Shown piece by piece: positions 17,600 through 27,091 of a stretch of 64,000 nt of DNA (positions are counted from its first letter, which is position 1; each line of letters opens with the position of its first letter). The stretch is from CAYUQT01 sp964596165 (GTDB lineage Bacteria > Planctomycetota > Phycisphaerae > UBA1845 > JAFGLZ01), in NCBI GenBank assembly GCA_964596165.1, contig CAZQTW010000016.1, forward strand, positions 1 to 64,000, in the 5' to 3' direction. The notes under the pieces are model-generated. The model was not told where the DNA came from. It saw nothing but the letters and a program-made list of their open reading frames with translations, and did not search any database. The position numbers and the translations under genes are program-made.

Positions 17600-17702
17600 A
17601 AATGCGTTGTGGTGCGGGCATCCTGTACGCCGCGGCGGCCAAGATGGCCGCACCCCCTTTTCATCCTCTAAGGGTGGGCCGAAGGCCCATGACCAACTGC
17701 CC
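17600..17702 (+). repeat. Dispersed intergenic repeat, copy 2 (matches 305-408)
   Basis: Same orientation and same fold as copy 1. Differences are scattered substitutions and a few small length changes. It lies between two convergent genes. A shorter related piece, GCGGGCATCCCGTCCGC, occurs around 26861-26877. Confidence 0.65.
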
Positions 17703-17763
17703 AGAAAACGACGGGGGCTTGGGGCGCGAAATTTGAATCTCGAGCCGCCGATCAATCAAAAAT

Positions 17764-18915
17764 CTAAAATCCAAAATGAATTCTTTCGCCCCACTGCAGG
17801 ATCACATAGGGGGGCGGGTCTTTCATTCGGTCCAGGATGCTGTACATCTCGCTGAAGGGCCTTCGCCCGCTTGCCGGGTGTCCCAGTTCGTTCTCGTGCC
17901 CGGTGATCATCAGCTTCGGTTTGGTGGCCGCCGCGAAGGCGTCGAACCCCGACCAGCAGTTGGCCAGCAGGACGTCCACGGCACACCGCTTGGGGATCTC
18001 CGCGTAGATCTCCGTCCGACGGTTATCGCCGTTGTGTGCCACCCAGCAGCCGTCCATGTTGACGGCGTAGACGCCCATCGGGGTATCACGTCGCTGCCAG
18101 CCGGGGAAGCAGAGGACCTTCATCCCGCGGATTTCCGTGGGTTGCTGGAAGTTGTCGTAGAGGCGGACGACGTCTTCATGCTTGAGGTCGGTCCGCACGG
18201 GCGTCGGCACGACGACCGTTTTGCCCGCGGCCAGCATTCGTCGGACAAACCGCTCGTCCAGGTGATCCAGATGCCAGTGCGTGATGAACAGGATCTCCAG
18301 GCGGTTGATCAGAACTCGTTGTTGCTCGTCGCTTAGGGCGTAAGGAACCTGCACGGAGCCTGTATGGATATCGAACCCGATGCAGTGGTTCGGACTCATG
18401 ACCACGAACCCCATGTTGTAGATCTTCCAGATGTCGAGCCCGTTGGCGACCTTGGCCGAGGCGATCTGGTCGATTGCGGGCGCGACCGCCTTCTGGAAGT
18501 AGCGTCCGACCGCCTGCGCCCAGTCGGGCCTGTACTTCGGTGTGATCCTCAGATGGCCGGCATCGACATGAAGCGGGTAGTCGACGACACAGAGAATGCC
18601 TTTGCGTATGCCGGCGTTTCCCTTTGACGGGGGATTGGTCTTCAGCGCCTTATCCACCCACTCCAAGGTGTCGGCGATCCATCCGTTGGGATCGGGTGGG
18701 GATTCATACTTTCCTACAAGTCGCTTGGCCTCGGCCGCGACAGCGTTGTCAGGGAACCCCTTGGCGAAACGGTTCAACTCGGCCATCGCCCCGCGCCGCA
18801 GCTTGGTCTCGTCCCACCCCGAGAAGCTGATCGGACGCGACTGGGCGGAGAGAATTGCGCTAGGCAGGCAGACGAGAAGCAAGATGAAGGTCTTCAGACG
18901 CGAACGAAACTGCAT
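17764..18915 (-). CDS. Secreted MBL-fold metallohydrolase
   Basis: 383 residues with a signal peptide (FILLLVCLPSAILSAQS). The beta-lactamase-fold metal site is seen in ITHWHLDHLDE (HxHxDH). Later ligands fit VAHNGDNRRTE and the terminal ITGHENELGH. The first 120 residues are helical and precede the fold. It groups with the secreted UlaG-like or RNase-Z-like hydrolases; the substrate cannot be told. It is followed upstream, on the same strand, by the Tat-exported isomerase-like gene about 280 bases away. Confidence 0.82.
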   Translation of the reverse strand: MQFRSRLKTFILLLVCLPSAILSAQSRPISFSGWDETKLRRGAMAELNRFAKGFPDNAVAAEAKRLVGKYESPPDPNGWIADTLEWVDKALKTNPPSKGNAGIRKGILCVVDYPLHVDAGHLRITPKYRPDWAQAVGRYFQKAVAPAIDQIASAKVANGLDIWKIYNMGFVVMSPNHCIGFDIHTGSVQVPYALSDEQQRVLINRLEILFITHWHLDHLDERFVRRMLAAGKTVVVPTPVRTDLKHEDVVRLYDNFQQPTEIRGMKVLCFPGWQRRDTPMGVYAVNMDGCWVAHNGDNRRTEIYAEIPKRCAVDVLLANCWSGFDAFAAATKPKLMITGHENELGHPASGRRPFSEMYSILDRMKDPPPYVILQWGERIHFGF

Positions 18916-18973
18916 GATTACTCTCCCTCCGGTGACTCGTCGAGAGAGAGCCCCGAGGAAGCGCTTCCGCTAC

Positions 18974-19145
18974 CTCACGGTCGCGGCTCTGATTCATCCA
19001 CCGGGCCGACACCCTGGCACGGCCTTCGGTCCTGCCGTGGCCGGCGGCCCGGCTCTGTCGGCGGGTAAAACCCGCACTACACCACTAAAGACCGGTCGCT
19101 TGCGCGACGCGGCTCTGATCCGTTTACCGGGTCGACACGCTTCGG
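18974..19145. repeat. Imperfect direct repeat in intergenic region
   Basis: Two blocks resemble each other: CGCGGCTCTGATTCATCCAC then GGGCCGACAC, and CGCGGCTCTGATCCGTTTAC then GGGTCGACAC. They lie about 125 bases apart in a 283-base gap. Palindromic CACGGCCTTCGGTCCTGCCGTG-like sequence lies between (arms CACGG and CCGTG). It looks like another family of short dispersed intergenic elements. Confidence 0.4.
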
Positions 19146-19198
19146 CTCCGTGCCTAAATACAAATCCGTTTGGATTCCCGGGTACGCGTGACCGATCG

Positions 19199-20635
19199 CT
19201 AAGCCTCGTCGATCACCTTGAAACCCGTCAGCGCGGCGATCTGTTGCACCGACCGCTTGTGATCGCCGTAGAACGTCACGCGGTGCCATCCCCAGTGGTC
19301 CCACTCGCCCAGCAGTTTGTCGATGTCGCCCTTGACCTCGGCCGCCAGCTTCGAACGGCATACACGCGGCTCGTCGATGTTGTCCACCGTCTTGGCCTGG
19401 TGGATGATCACCTCGCGCCGCGTCGGGGCGATCTGGAGCGTGGTGGTCATATGCCCGACCGGCATCAGCGACCGCACGGCCGCCCCCGCGCGATCCTCGG
19501 AATGCGAACGGATCTCGTAGGGGTTCGTCGGGCCGTCCGGACCGAACACCTTGTTCGAGGCCACACAGTGAATGTAGATGATCCGGTTGGTGGCCGTATC
19601 GATGATCGGGTCGGAGATATAGCCCGGCTTGCTCACAAGGTACTTCATCACGAGCATCGTGATGGTCGATTGCAGGTCGGCCTCGCACGCCCCCACCAGC
19701 CCGTCGCTGTTGAGCTGGAAGAACCCCAGGCACGGGTACGCATGCGTCTGGCGGCTGTACACGCCGCCGAGGCAATTCATCGTGACCGCCTGCGCCCGGT
19801 GCTTATCCATCAGGCGGCGGAGCGCGATATACATCGCCGCCGACTTGCCGATCTCCTCGGCCGACGGCTCGACGACCTTGGCCGCCTCGCGGATCCACCT
19901 GTCGGCCCACTGCTTCGCCTCGGCGCGGTCGGCCTTCTCGTACAGGTCGTTGATCTCCGTGAAAGCAATCGGCACGACCTTGGTTCCGAAGTTCTGTTCG
20001 ATCGCCTTGCCGACGTCGCCCGACCCGCCGCCGACCACGAGGATCACGGAGGACTTCAATTTCTTCATCGTCTCGAAGCATCGCACCGCCTGCACGACGT
20101 CCTCGAATCGCGAGGATGACACGCCAAACGCCTTGAGGTGGTTTCGTCGAGCGGCCGCTGTCGCGACGAGGAACTCGCCGGACGCACCGTACAGATCGCC
20201 CACGTAGATGGTCGGCCTGCCTGTCGCGGCGATCGTCTCGCCCGCACACGCCCAGCCGCCGATCATGTACGCCAGATAGCCGTCGATGTCCTTATCGGCT
20301 TCGAGAATCTTCTTGGCATCGTCCGCGTTGTAGGCCGACACCGGCAGGAACTCGCAGTCGGGGCATCCCTGCTGGAGGTTGGCGAGCAACTCCTTCTTGC
20401 GCCCGTCCTGGTCATAGCCGAGGTAGGGCCAGCCCGGCTCGCTCTGCTTGCCCTGCTCGTCCTGACGGTGGTGCGAGAAGACCAGGCGGATGCGGGTCTT
20501 GCCGGTATTCGGCGATGCCGATTCGGCCAGGGCAATCCGGCCGCCCAGCATCCATGCCCCGGCGATCCCCGCCGTGCCCGAGAGAAATGCCCGCCTACTC
20601 ACGCGGGGTCTACCGAACGCCGGATCGTGTGCCAT
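19199..20635 (-). CDS. Tat-exported L-fucose/arabinose isomerase-like protein
   Basis: 478 residues. The N-terminus has a twin-arginine signal, SRRAFLSGTAGIAGAWMLGG. The body has an N-terminal Rossmann-like half, then a C-terminal half with CEADLQSTITMLVMKYL and YIHCVAS, which resemble the metal-binding region of fucose/arabinose isomerases. The gene at 45399 encodes a clear paralogue with the same signal type and the same blocks (CEDDLTATMTLLLNRYL). Sugar isomerases normally work in the cytosol, so export is odd; it may be a non-isomerase relative. Confidence 0.6.
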   Translation of the reverse strand: MAHDPAFGRPRVSRRAFLSGTAGIAGAWMLGGRIALAESASPNTGKTRIRLVFSHHRQDEQGKQSEPGWPYLGYDQDGRKKELLANLQQGCPDCEFLPVSAYNADDAKKILEADKDIDGYLAYMIGGWACAGETIAATGRPTIYVGDLYGASGEFLVATAAARRNHLKAFGVSSSRFEDVVQAVRCFETMKKLKSSVILVVGGGSGDVGKAIEQNFGTKVVPIAFTEINDLYEKADRAEAKQWADRWIREAAKVVEPSAEEIGKSAAMYIALRRLMDKHRAQAVTMNCLGGVYSRQTHAYPCLGFFQLNSDGLVGACEADLQSTITMLVMKYLVSKPGYISDPIIDTATNRIIYIHCVASNKVFGPDGPTNPYEIRSHSEDRAGAAVRSLMPVGHMTTTLQIAPTRREVIIHQAKTVDNIDEPRVCRSKLAAEVKGDIDKLLGEWDHWGWHRVTFYGDHKRSVQQIAALTGFKVIDEA

Positions 20636-20873
20636 TTCTCCGGCCTCCTCAAAGATCTGACCTGGAAGGTAGCTCCGATTCGTGCGCGTTGAGTCTAAGC
20701 GGCCACGCCGGCGGTTTCAACGCGCCGAGCGGATGGGGACGGATGACCGGGGCCGATCAATGAGTCACCGGCACTCTGGCCCATCTGTGTGTAACTTGTT
20801 AGCCTCTGGCGCCAGGGCGATGCCGAGGTTCGTGTCGGCCTGGTAAGTCAGACGGCGATCGGGAGGCGCGATC

Positions 20874-22034
20874 ATGCTCACAAGACGGATGATTGTACTG
20901 TCGGCCGTGATACTCTTGTGCAGCCCGGCCATGTCGGTTTTGGGCGCGGAGGCGACCGAACCACCTGAGGTCGAGGTCCGCATCATGGTCGTCCACCCGG
21001 AACAGATGTTCGACGCCGACCCGGCCAAGGGTAAGCAGCAGGTGAAAGATCTGGTCGGCAAGATCGCCGGGGCGAATTTCAACCTGATTCTGCCCTGGAC
21101 GCAGAGCGGCTATCTAGCGGCCCTGGAGGATGCCGAGTGCCGGAAGGATCACCCCACGGCCGCATGGGATGCGTTAGGGATGCTGATCGACGAGGCGGGC
21201 CAGCGGGGCATTGAGACGCATTTGTGGTACTCGTTCACCGACTACAAGACCGCCAGCAGCCCCGAGTTCAACCCGCGAACCAAGGGCAACCCGCAGTGGG
21301 CCGCTCGCCGGCTCGATGAATTCGTCCCCGATTCCAAGACCGGCAAGGTGGTCCCCCGCCGCATGGACTGCGTCTGCCCGCAGCATCCCGGCGCGCGCCG
21401 ATGGCACATCGATACGCTATCTCGGGCCCTCGATCGTTACCCGCGCGTGACGGGCGTGCACATCGAGGAGCCCGGCTACGGTTATCTCGGTTACTGCGTC
21501 TGTGATCTGTGCCGCGAGGTCTTCCCGAAGCTCCACGGCACGCCGATGGAAAAGGCGGTCAACACGCCCGAGGCTGAGGACTTCGCCACGATGGGCACCG
21601 GCGCGTTCATGCGCGACCTGCGAAATATGCTGCTCAAGCGAAATCCGAAGCTGATCTTCTCGACCAACGGCGGGTACAACTGGCGAGGCGACCGCCGGCT
21701 CGGCCGCGACTGGGCACGCTGGGCCCGCAACGGCTGGCTGGACTTCTACCTGACGCAGATCTACTTGCAGCAGATGGACGCGTATCGACAGAGGTTGTCG
21801 GTGACGCTGAAGGACCTCAAGGGCGACTGCGAGGTTTACGCGGTAGTCGCGTTCAAATGGAGTGGCGGGCAGAACACCGTGGACACGATCGTCGGGCAGA
21901 TTGAGGAAACGCGTCGGCTCGGCGTGAAGGGCATCGGCCTCTTCTCGGCCGGCTCGTGCACGGATGAGCTCTACGAGCGGTTGCGGACAGGGCCGTTCCG
22001 CAAGCCCGCGAAACTGCCGAACCCGCCAAGGTGA
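20874..22034 (+). CDS. Secreted family-10 glycosidase-like protein (GHL10)
   Basis: 386 residues with a signal peptide (IVLSAVILLCSPAMSVLGA). The TIM-barrel pattern of GHL10 proteins is visible: LVGKIAGANFNLILPW, IETHLWYSF, VTGVHIEEPGYGY (likely acid/base Glu), FSTNGGYNWRGDRR and WLDFYLTQIYLQQM. Two cysteine pairs (CVCPQ, CVCDLCREVF) may form disulphides. Members act on bacterial or host glycans. A remnant of a similar gene lies at 55934-56137. Confidence 0.75.
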   Translation: MLTRRMIVLSAVILLCSPAMSVLGAEATEPPEVEVRIMVVHPEQMFDADPAKGKQQVKDLVGKIAGANFNLILPWTQSGYLAALEDAECRKDHPTAAWDALGMLIDEAGQRGIETHLWYSFTDYKTASSPEFNPRTKGNPQWAARRLDEFVPDSKTGKVVPRRMDCVCPQHPGARRWHIDTLSRALDRYPRVTGVHIEEPGYGYLGYCVCDLCREVFPKLHGTPMEKAVNTPEAEDFATMGTGAFMRDLRNMLLKRNPKLIFSTNGGYNWRGDRRLGRDWARWARNGWLDFYLTQIYLQQMDAYRQRLSVTLKDLKGDCEVYAVVAFKWSGGQNTVDTIVGQIEETRRLGVKGIGLFSAGSCTDELYERLRTGPFRKPAKLPNPPR

Positions 22035-22593
22035 GACGCCGGCGAACGACGCGATCGTGGCACGGGCTTTGCGCCGACGTATGGGCATCATGACGGGCAA
22101 ACAACATGACGATTGGGGTCCCGCCAGGCGGTCAATCCGGATTCGTAACCCAGCGCCAAAGCCCCACCTCCCACAAGAAGGAACACGGTCCAATCGTCGA
22201 GCCAACTGTCGTACCTGCTTGTCCAGACTATCCGGCAAACCACGCTGATTGCGGATGCGTCGGCCAACAACAGACACGTCACCGGCCTGTCCTACTTGAG
22301 CACACGACGTAGTGGGGAGCGCCTTCGCATGTTCGGCAAGGTATCGCTCTGGTCGTTGGGAAACAAGGTACAGCATCCTTGTGGGACTGCGTCACCTATC
22401 CGGGTAGGCTTTTTTACTGGCGGGAATAGTATTCCTGAGAATTGCTGGACCGCCGATGCGCGTGCATTGACGAAGTCACGCCCGCAGGCACCCTTGCCCA
22501 GGACTCAGGTAGGAATCATCGGTAGTCGCCCTTGAAGGTCATTCCAAGCACACCTTGCCAGAGCCTGATCCGGTACCCTACAATAGATTTGTC
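22035..22593. other. Intergenic region with no supported feature
   Basis: About 560 bases without a gene I can support. Open frames in all six directions are short and have no protein-like pattern. No repeat or hairpin with a T-run was seen. The last 40 bases contain TACAAT at 22579-22584, just upstream of the antitoxin start, which may be its -10 element. Confidence 0.5.
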
Positions 22594-22821
22594 ATGACTC
22601 AGGTTGCTGAAGCAATTTACACGCAGGGCGTGCTGAAGGTCATCGGGCACCTGGAGTTGCCCGAGCAACAGAGGGTGCGCCTGATCGTCGAGCCTATCAA
22701 CGGCGGTTCTCAAGGTGACCGCGCCGCCGCCCTGGAACGACTCCGCGCAGGGATCGAATCCATGGACTTCCGGTCCCTCGGACGTCTTCCCTCTCGCGAT
22801 GAGCTCCATGACCGGATTTGA
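22594..22821 (+). CDS. DUF104-type antitoxin of a VapBC-like module
   Basis: 75 residues starting MTQVAEAIYTQGVLKVIGHL. The short beta-rich N-terminus with the I-Y-x-x-G-V-L-K pattern and VRLIVEP is that of the AF2212-like (DUF104) antitoxins. The C-terminal half, EALERLR-like then FRSLGRLPSRDEL, is the toxin-binding tail. Its stop lies inside the start of the PIN-domain frame, as usual for VapB/VapC. Its toxin partner is broken. Confidence 0.7.
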   Translation: MTQVAEAIYTQGVLKVIGHLELPEQQRVRLIVEPINGGSQGDRAAALERLRAGIESMDFRSLGRLPSRDELHDRI

Positions 22822-23209
22822 CACGAACATCCTCGTCTATGCCTGCGACAAGTCCGATCCTGTGCGGCAGGCCAAGGCAATGACATTGATCTCGACCGCT
22901 TCGGACGGCGTGCTCTTGTGGCAGGTCGCGTGTGAGTTCGTGGCGGTTTCTCGGAAGCTCAGCGGCCAGGGCTTTACCGCAGCTCACGCATAGGACCGCC
23001 TCGCCGATTACCTTCGGCTCTTTCCCCTTATCCTGCCGACTGCCGGTCTGCTTGATCGAGCCCATCATCTTCACGTGAATCAGAGATTGTCCTTCTGGGA
23101 TGCGATGATTGTGTCCGCCTGCCTGGAAACGGGCATAGAACGACTCTACTCGGAGGACTTGCCGGGAGGGCAAGTCGAATCCCTTCAGATCGTCAATCCC
23201 TTTGCATGA
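22808..23209 (+). pseudogene. VapC-like PIN-domain toxin with in-frame amber stop
   Basis: Reading from the ATG at 22808 (an in-frame ATG at 22799 is an alternative) gives MTGFDTNILVYACDKSDP. An in-frame TAG at 22991-22993 (codon 62) interrupts it. Past it the same frame runs on without error for 71 more codons, through LSFWDAMIVSACLETG and LYSEDLPGGQ, to TGA at 23207. All four acidic positions of the PIN site are present: Asp5, the Glu in ACEFVAV, the Asp in FWDAMI and the Glu/Asp in YSEDL. A single nonsense mutation has therefore cut an otherwise complete toxin. TAG is used as an ordinary stop elsewhere here (cas9, cas2). Confidence 0.85.
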
Positions 23210-23261
23210 CGGGTTGGGGCTGCAAGCCACCTGTTCCGGCGATCGCCGCCAGAAACGGCAC

Positions 23262-25376
23262 CTACTTCGGCGCGTTCAGCTCCGTCTTCGACTCTACGTG
23301 CTTCAGCAGGTCGGCCTTCTGGAACCAGGTCGGTTTCATCTGGGCCTTGCTAACGAGTTTCTCGGCCGAGTCGAAGAAGTGGGGTGAATCGACGTAGTCG
23401 CTCTGGCCCCACGGGGCGACCGACCACGATTGGACCGGCTTCGTAAAGACCACGAGCATCGGGGCCGATTGTCCGCCCCGTGCCGGACACAACCCACGCT
23501 CGTCCGGCTGATCGCTGAACCACATCGCCCGAAGCGTTTCCATGCCGTAGGCATCCTCGCCTCCGCCGCCGGCCGGCGCGAAGACCTTCTCGCGTGCGAT
23601 CACGTGGATCTTCCCATAGGGCATCTCGAACGAGCCGAACCGGTCCTTGAGGTACTTCACGGCGTCAGCGAGGGCCTTGACCGCGTGCAGCTCGAGGTCC
23701 TTCGGCCGCTCGCCCTTGCCGTTGTCGAGGTAGTCGGTCGCCGCCTTGCCGCCGACGCGCTTGTTGATTGCCATCCGCCAGAACTTGTAGAGATTCGCCC
23801 CGACGCTGTCGGCGTCGGCCCGGCCGTTCCAGTCGAGGAGGTACCGCATGGCCCTCTTGGCCTCGTCCTGGCCCGTCAGTTCGCCGGCGTGTTTGGCGGC
23901 CGCGTCCTTGAGCAAGGCCTGCCACTTCTGGAAGCCGAAGCACGTCGTGTCCATCATCAGCGCCTTGGCCTCGTCGATGGTTATGCTCGCGTCGGCGTCA
24001 AGCACCTCGACGGCCCGCTTGCCCCGTTGGTTATTGCTGTCCCAGCTCACGTTGTAGATGTACGGGGGGTAGCGATCGGGCTTCATCGGACTGTCTTTCA
24101 TCATGTTCGCCGGCGCGATGTTGCAGCACTGCATGTAGCCCTGAGGTGGGTCCTCGCACTGCACCAGGTCCTTTGCCGGATGGATGCCCAGCCACTCGGA
24201 CTTCGATGTGTCGCCGGGGACCGGTTTGGTCCAGTCATAACCCGGCGGGCGGATGGGGACGCGCCCCGTCCGCTGATAATAGGTGTGGCCGTCGACGTCG
24301 GCGTACATGATGTTCTGCGACATGAGCTGGCACATCTCCAGGGCAGCCTTGAACTCCGCGAGGTTCCTGGCGGTATCCATCTTGTAGAACTGATTCGCCA
24401 GGCCGACCTCGTCCATATAGGCGAGCTTCATCGTGTAGGCCTTGTCACCTTTGTGCGCCACCACAGGACCGTGGTGGGTGTAGCAGATCTCCTTGGTCAC
24501 ATCACGGACTCTGCCGTCCTTGCCGCGAACACGGATGACGGTCTTCTTGACGGTCATGTCGCGCCACTGGCCGTCGTACTTGTAGCGCTTGGGGTTGGCC
24601 GGATCGATCGTCTCTTCGTACACGTCGGCCGTGTCCGGCCCGCCGGTCGTCATCGCCCAGCCGAGATGCTCGTTGTGGCCCATCGCCAGCGCCGGCGCAC
24701 CGACTACGCTGATACCGCATCCGTGAATCTTGTCACCGTGGAGGCGGACCTCGTAGAAGCGAATCGGCCCGTCATACTCGACGTGCGGGTCCATGAGCAG
24801 GATCGCCGCGCCGCAGGCCGATCGCTTCGGCGCCACCGACCATTCGTTGCTGCTCCGCGCCTCGACGGGGTCGGGTTTGATGCCGCCCTTCTTCAGATCG
24901 TCGGCCGCCTCGCCCTCCGGCCATGGCCATACCACCAGGCGCGTCAGCGCGACGACCTGCCACGGCTCCAGCTCAACGGCCCAGCGAGGCGTCTTGCTCG
25001 GGTGCGTCTTCATGTAGTGCTTGACGCCCGCCTGATAGGCCTCGATGAGTCCCCGCGCCTCGGGCGACAGCGTCGCATACCTGGCTTTGGCGATCGCGGC
25101 GTGTTTCCATACCCGCTGGCGATAGTCGTGCTCGAAGAACCGCTCGCCGAAGACCTCGGACACGGTGCCTTCGGCCGCACGGTAGTTCCGGAAGATCTGC
25201 GCCAGCCGATCCTCGGCCTGCGCATAGCCCAGCCCGAACGCGACGGCCGTGTCGGTCTTGGCGTAGATATGGGGGACGCCCCAGACATCTCGATAGATCG
25301 TCACCTTTTCGGCCGGCGCGACGCCGGCCGGGATCAGAACGGCGGAAGTCAGAACGAAGTGAATCAAACGATTCAT
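23262..25376 (-). CDS. Penicillin acylase family protein, secreted
   Basis: 704 residues from the ATG at 25376. A signal peptide covers the first 20 or so residues. The alpha-subunit pattern IYRDVWGVPHIYA, then FGLGYAQAEDRLAQ, is typical. The autoprocessing site is SSNEWSVAPKRSA, where the Ser before Asn becomes the N-terminal nucleophile. Then come DPHVEYDGP and GHNEHLGWAMTTGGPD. Such Ntn-hydrolases cleave amide bonds, for example in acyl-homoserine lactones or acylated amino acids, in the periplasm. The gene is divergent from the propeller gene at 25724. Confidence 0.9.
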   Translation of the reverse strand: MNRLIHFVLTSAVLIPAGVAPAEKVTIYRDVWGVPHIYAKTDTAVAFGLGYAQAEDRLAQIFRNYRAAEGTVSEVFGERFFEHDYRQRVWKHAAIAKARYATLSPEARGLIEAYQAGVKHYMKTHPSKTPRWAVELEPWQVVALTRLVVWPWPEGEAADDLKKGGIKPDPVEARSSNEWSVAPKRSACGAAILLMDPHVEYDGPIRFYEVRLHGDKIHGCGISVVGAPALAMGHNEHLGWAMTTGGPDTADVYEETIDPANPKRYKYDGQWRDMTVKKTVIRVRGKDGRVRDVTKEICYTHHGPVVAHKGDKAYTMKLAYMDEVGLANQFYKMDTARNLAEFKAALEMCQLMSQNIMYADVDGHTYYQRTGRVPIRPPGYDWTKPVPGDTSKSEWLGIHPAKDLVQCEDPPQGYMQCCNIAPANMMKDSPMKPDRYPPYIYNVSWDSNNQRGKRAVEVLDADASITIDEAKALMMDTTCFGFQKWQALLKDAAAKHAGELTGQDEAKRAMRYLLDWNGRADADSVGANLYKFWRMAINKRVGGKAATDYLDNGKGERPKDLELHAVKALADAVKYLKDRFGSFEMPYGKIHVIAREKVFAPAGGGGEDAYGMETLRAMWFSDQPDERGLCPARGGQSAPMLVVFTKPVQSWSVAPWGQSDYVDSPHFFDSAEKLVSKAQMKPTWFQKADLLKHVESKTELNAPK

Positions 25377-25723
25377 AGCGGCCTCCTTGTGTTCACCGAA
25401 CAGAGGTGCGAGTGTAGTGGTCGACGTACGGTCGGACAAGCCGGCGACAGACGACGGGCCGAGGGGGAGCCATGGTGTCCGGCGGCTCCGTCGCGCGCCC
25501 GCCGTTCCCGTTTACGCGAATAGGGCTGTCGCCCCGATGGTGTTCTCGATAGCATGGTGTTTTCAGCCGCCTCGACGGGAGATGGAACGTCGGTGGCGCT
25601 TGGCCCTGCCGGACAGGTCGCTTGCGACTAGGTGGCGTACCCCGCGAGGTCACGGGTCCGGATTCTGTCGGGGTGGTCTGTTGACGGCTCATGACGGTCC
25701 CCGGCGGGCATGAGGAGAACTCC
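25377..25723. other. Shared upstream region of two divergent genes
   Basis: About 350 bases between the penicillin acylase gene (leftward) and the Kelch-like gene (rightward). It must hold both promoters. No consensus -35/-10 pair stood out and I see no coding sequence, repeat or hairpin. Confidence 0.5.
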
Positions 25724-26824
25724 ATGTTGAGTAGAGATCGTTTGCTCCTGACGGCTGTCCTGGTTTGCCCGACCGTGTACGGTGCATCCTATGCGGAAGG
25801 GCCGTCCGCCGCGCCGGCGACCCCATCCCAACAGGAGGTCAACTATACGTGGGTCAACGTTACCATGAGCGCGCCGTTTGCCCCGCGCGACGGCGCGGGG
25901 GCCCTGGTGTACGAAGGCAGAATGTGGCTGCTGGGCGGCTGGAATCCTCGCGACAAGGTCCATTTCCCGTCCACATGTACCAACGACGTTTGGAGTTCGA
26001 AGGACGGCCTCTCGTGGACGCTCGTGAAGCCGAATACGTTCGGCACGCCGGCGTTCGATCCCGATCGCGACTGGGAAGGTCGGCACACGGCCGGCTACGT
26101 CGTCTTCAAGGATAAGATGTGGATCGTCGGCGGCGATGCCATTCAGAAACACTATCAGGACAATGTCTGGAACTCGTCCGACGGAAAGACTTGGCATAAC
26201 GTCAGCAAGGGGCACAAAGTGCCTTGGGGACCGAGGGTTCTGCATTATACCGTGGCGTTCAAGGACAAGATCTGGGTCATGGGCGGACAGACGACGCCGC
26301 AGTTCGGTCCGGCCGAGGAGCGGTTCTATCGCGATATCTGGTGTTCTCCCGACGGCATCACGTGGACGCCGGTCATACCGAAGGAGCCCTTTTGGGCGCA
26401 GCGCGGAATGATCGGCGGCAGCGTCGTCTTCAAGGACAGGATGTGGATCTTAGGCGGCGGGACGTATGATACGCCCAAGGTCCCGCAGCGAAAGTTCTGC
26501 AACGACGTCTGGAGCTCTCCGGATGGCGTGAACTGGACCCGACACGTCGAGGCCGCCCCCTGGGCGCCAAGGCAATACCACGACGTCGCCGTCTTCGACG
26601 ACCGGATGTGGGTCCTCGAGGGCTACAACGCGAGCTCGGGCAACAGAAAGGACGTGTGGTATTCTTCGGACGGCGTCACATGGCACGAAGTGCCCAACAC
26701 GCCGTGGAAACCGCGCCACGCGGCCAGCGTCTTCACTTACGACAATGCCCTGTGGATGGTTGTCGGGAACAACATGGAATCCGACGTCTGGAAACTCCAG
26801 CGTACGACTCCGGCCGGCGGCTAG
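25724..26824 (+). CDS. Secreted Kelch-like beta-propeller protein
   Basis: 366 residues from the ATG at 25724, preceded by GAGGAG. A signal peptide is followed by six blades, each with the Kelch-type GGxxxxDVWxSxDGxxW pattern: LLGGWNPRD, NDVWSSKDGLSW, IVGGDA, DNVWNSSDGKTW, VMGGQTT, DIWCSPDGITW, ILGGGTY and NDVWSSPDGVNW. The galactose-oxidase central-domain fold fits, but the copper ligands of that enzyme are not recognisable, so binding is as likely as catalysis. Confidence 0.78.
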   Translation: MLSRDRLLLTAVLVCPTVYGASYAEGPSAAPATPSQQEVNYTWVNVTMSAPFAPRDGAGALVYEGRMWLLGGWNPRDKVHFPSTCTNDVWSSKDGLSWTLVKPNTFGTPAFDPDRDWEGRHTAGYVVFKDKMWIVGGDAIQKHYQDNVWNSSDGKTWHNVSKGHKVPWGPRVLHYTVAFKDKIWVMGGQTTPQFGPAEERFYRDIWCSPDGITWTPVIPKEPFWAQRGMIGGSVVFKDRMWILGGGTYDTPKVPQRKFCNDVWSSPDGVNWTRHVEAAPWAPRQYHDVAVFDDRMWVLEGYNASSGNRKDVWYSSDGVTWHEVPNTPWKPRHAASVFTYDNALWMVVGNNMESDVWKLQRTTPAGG

Positions 26825-27091
26825 CGGTGTCTTCGTCTTAAGCCTTGCGTGTTCTTGGAGCGCGGGCATCCCGTCCGCTTTCTTTGTTTTTGCCTCGGGT
26901 GCCGTGTCCATGCCACAGGCGATAGCCGGCGGCGCGGGCATGTTCCGCCGCGTCACGCGCAGGGCCTCGCTCCGCCGGACCCCGTACCCAAGCCGGACGG
27001 AATGGCCCCAACAACTGGTTGACATCGAAGCGACCCGCTAATCTGGACGCCCGATTCGGCAGTTTGCGCCGGATCGCCGAAGGGAGAAGCT

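Noticed and set aside
22296..22535. 79-codon rightward frame before the VapBC-like module
   Set aside because: Composition is not protein-like and there is no ribosome binding site; treated as chance.
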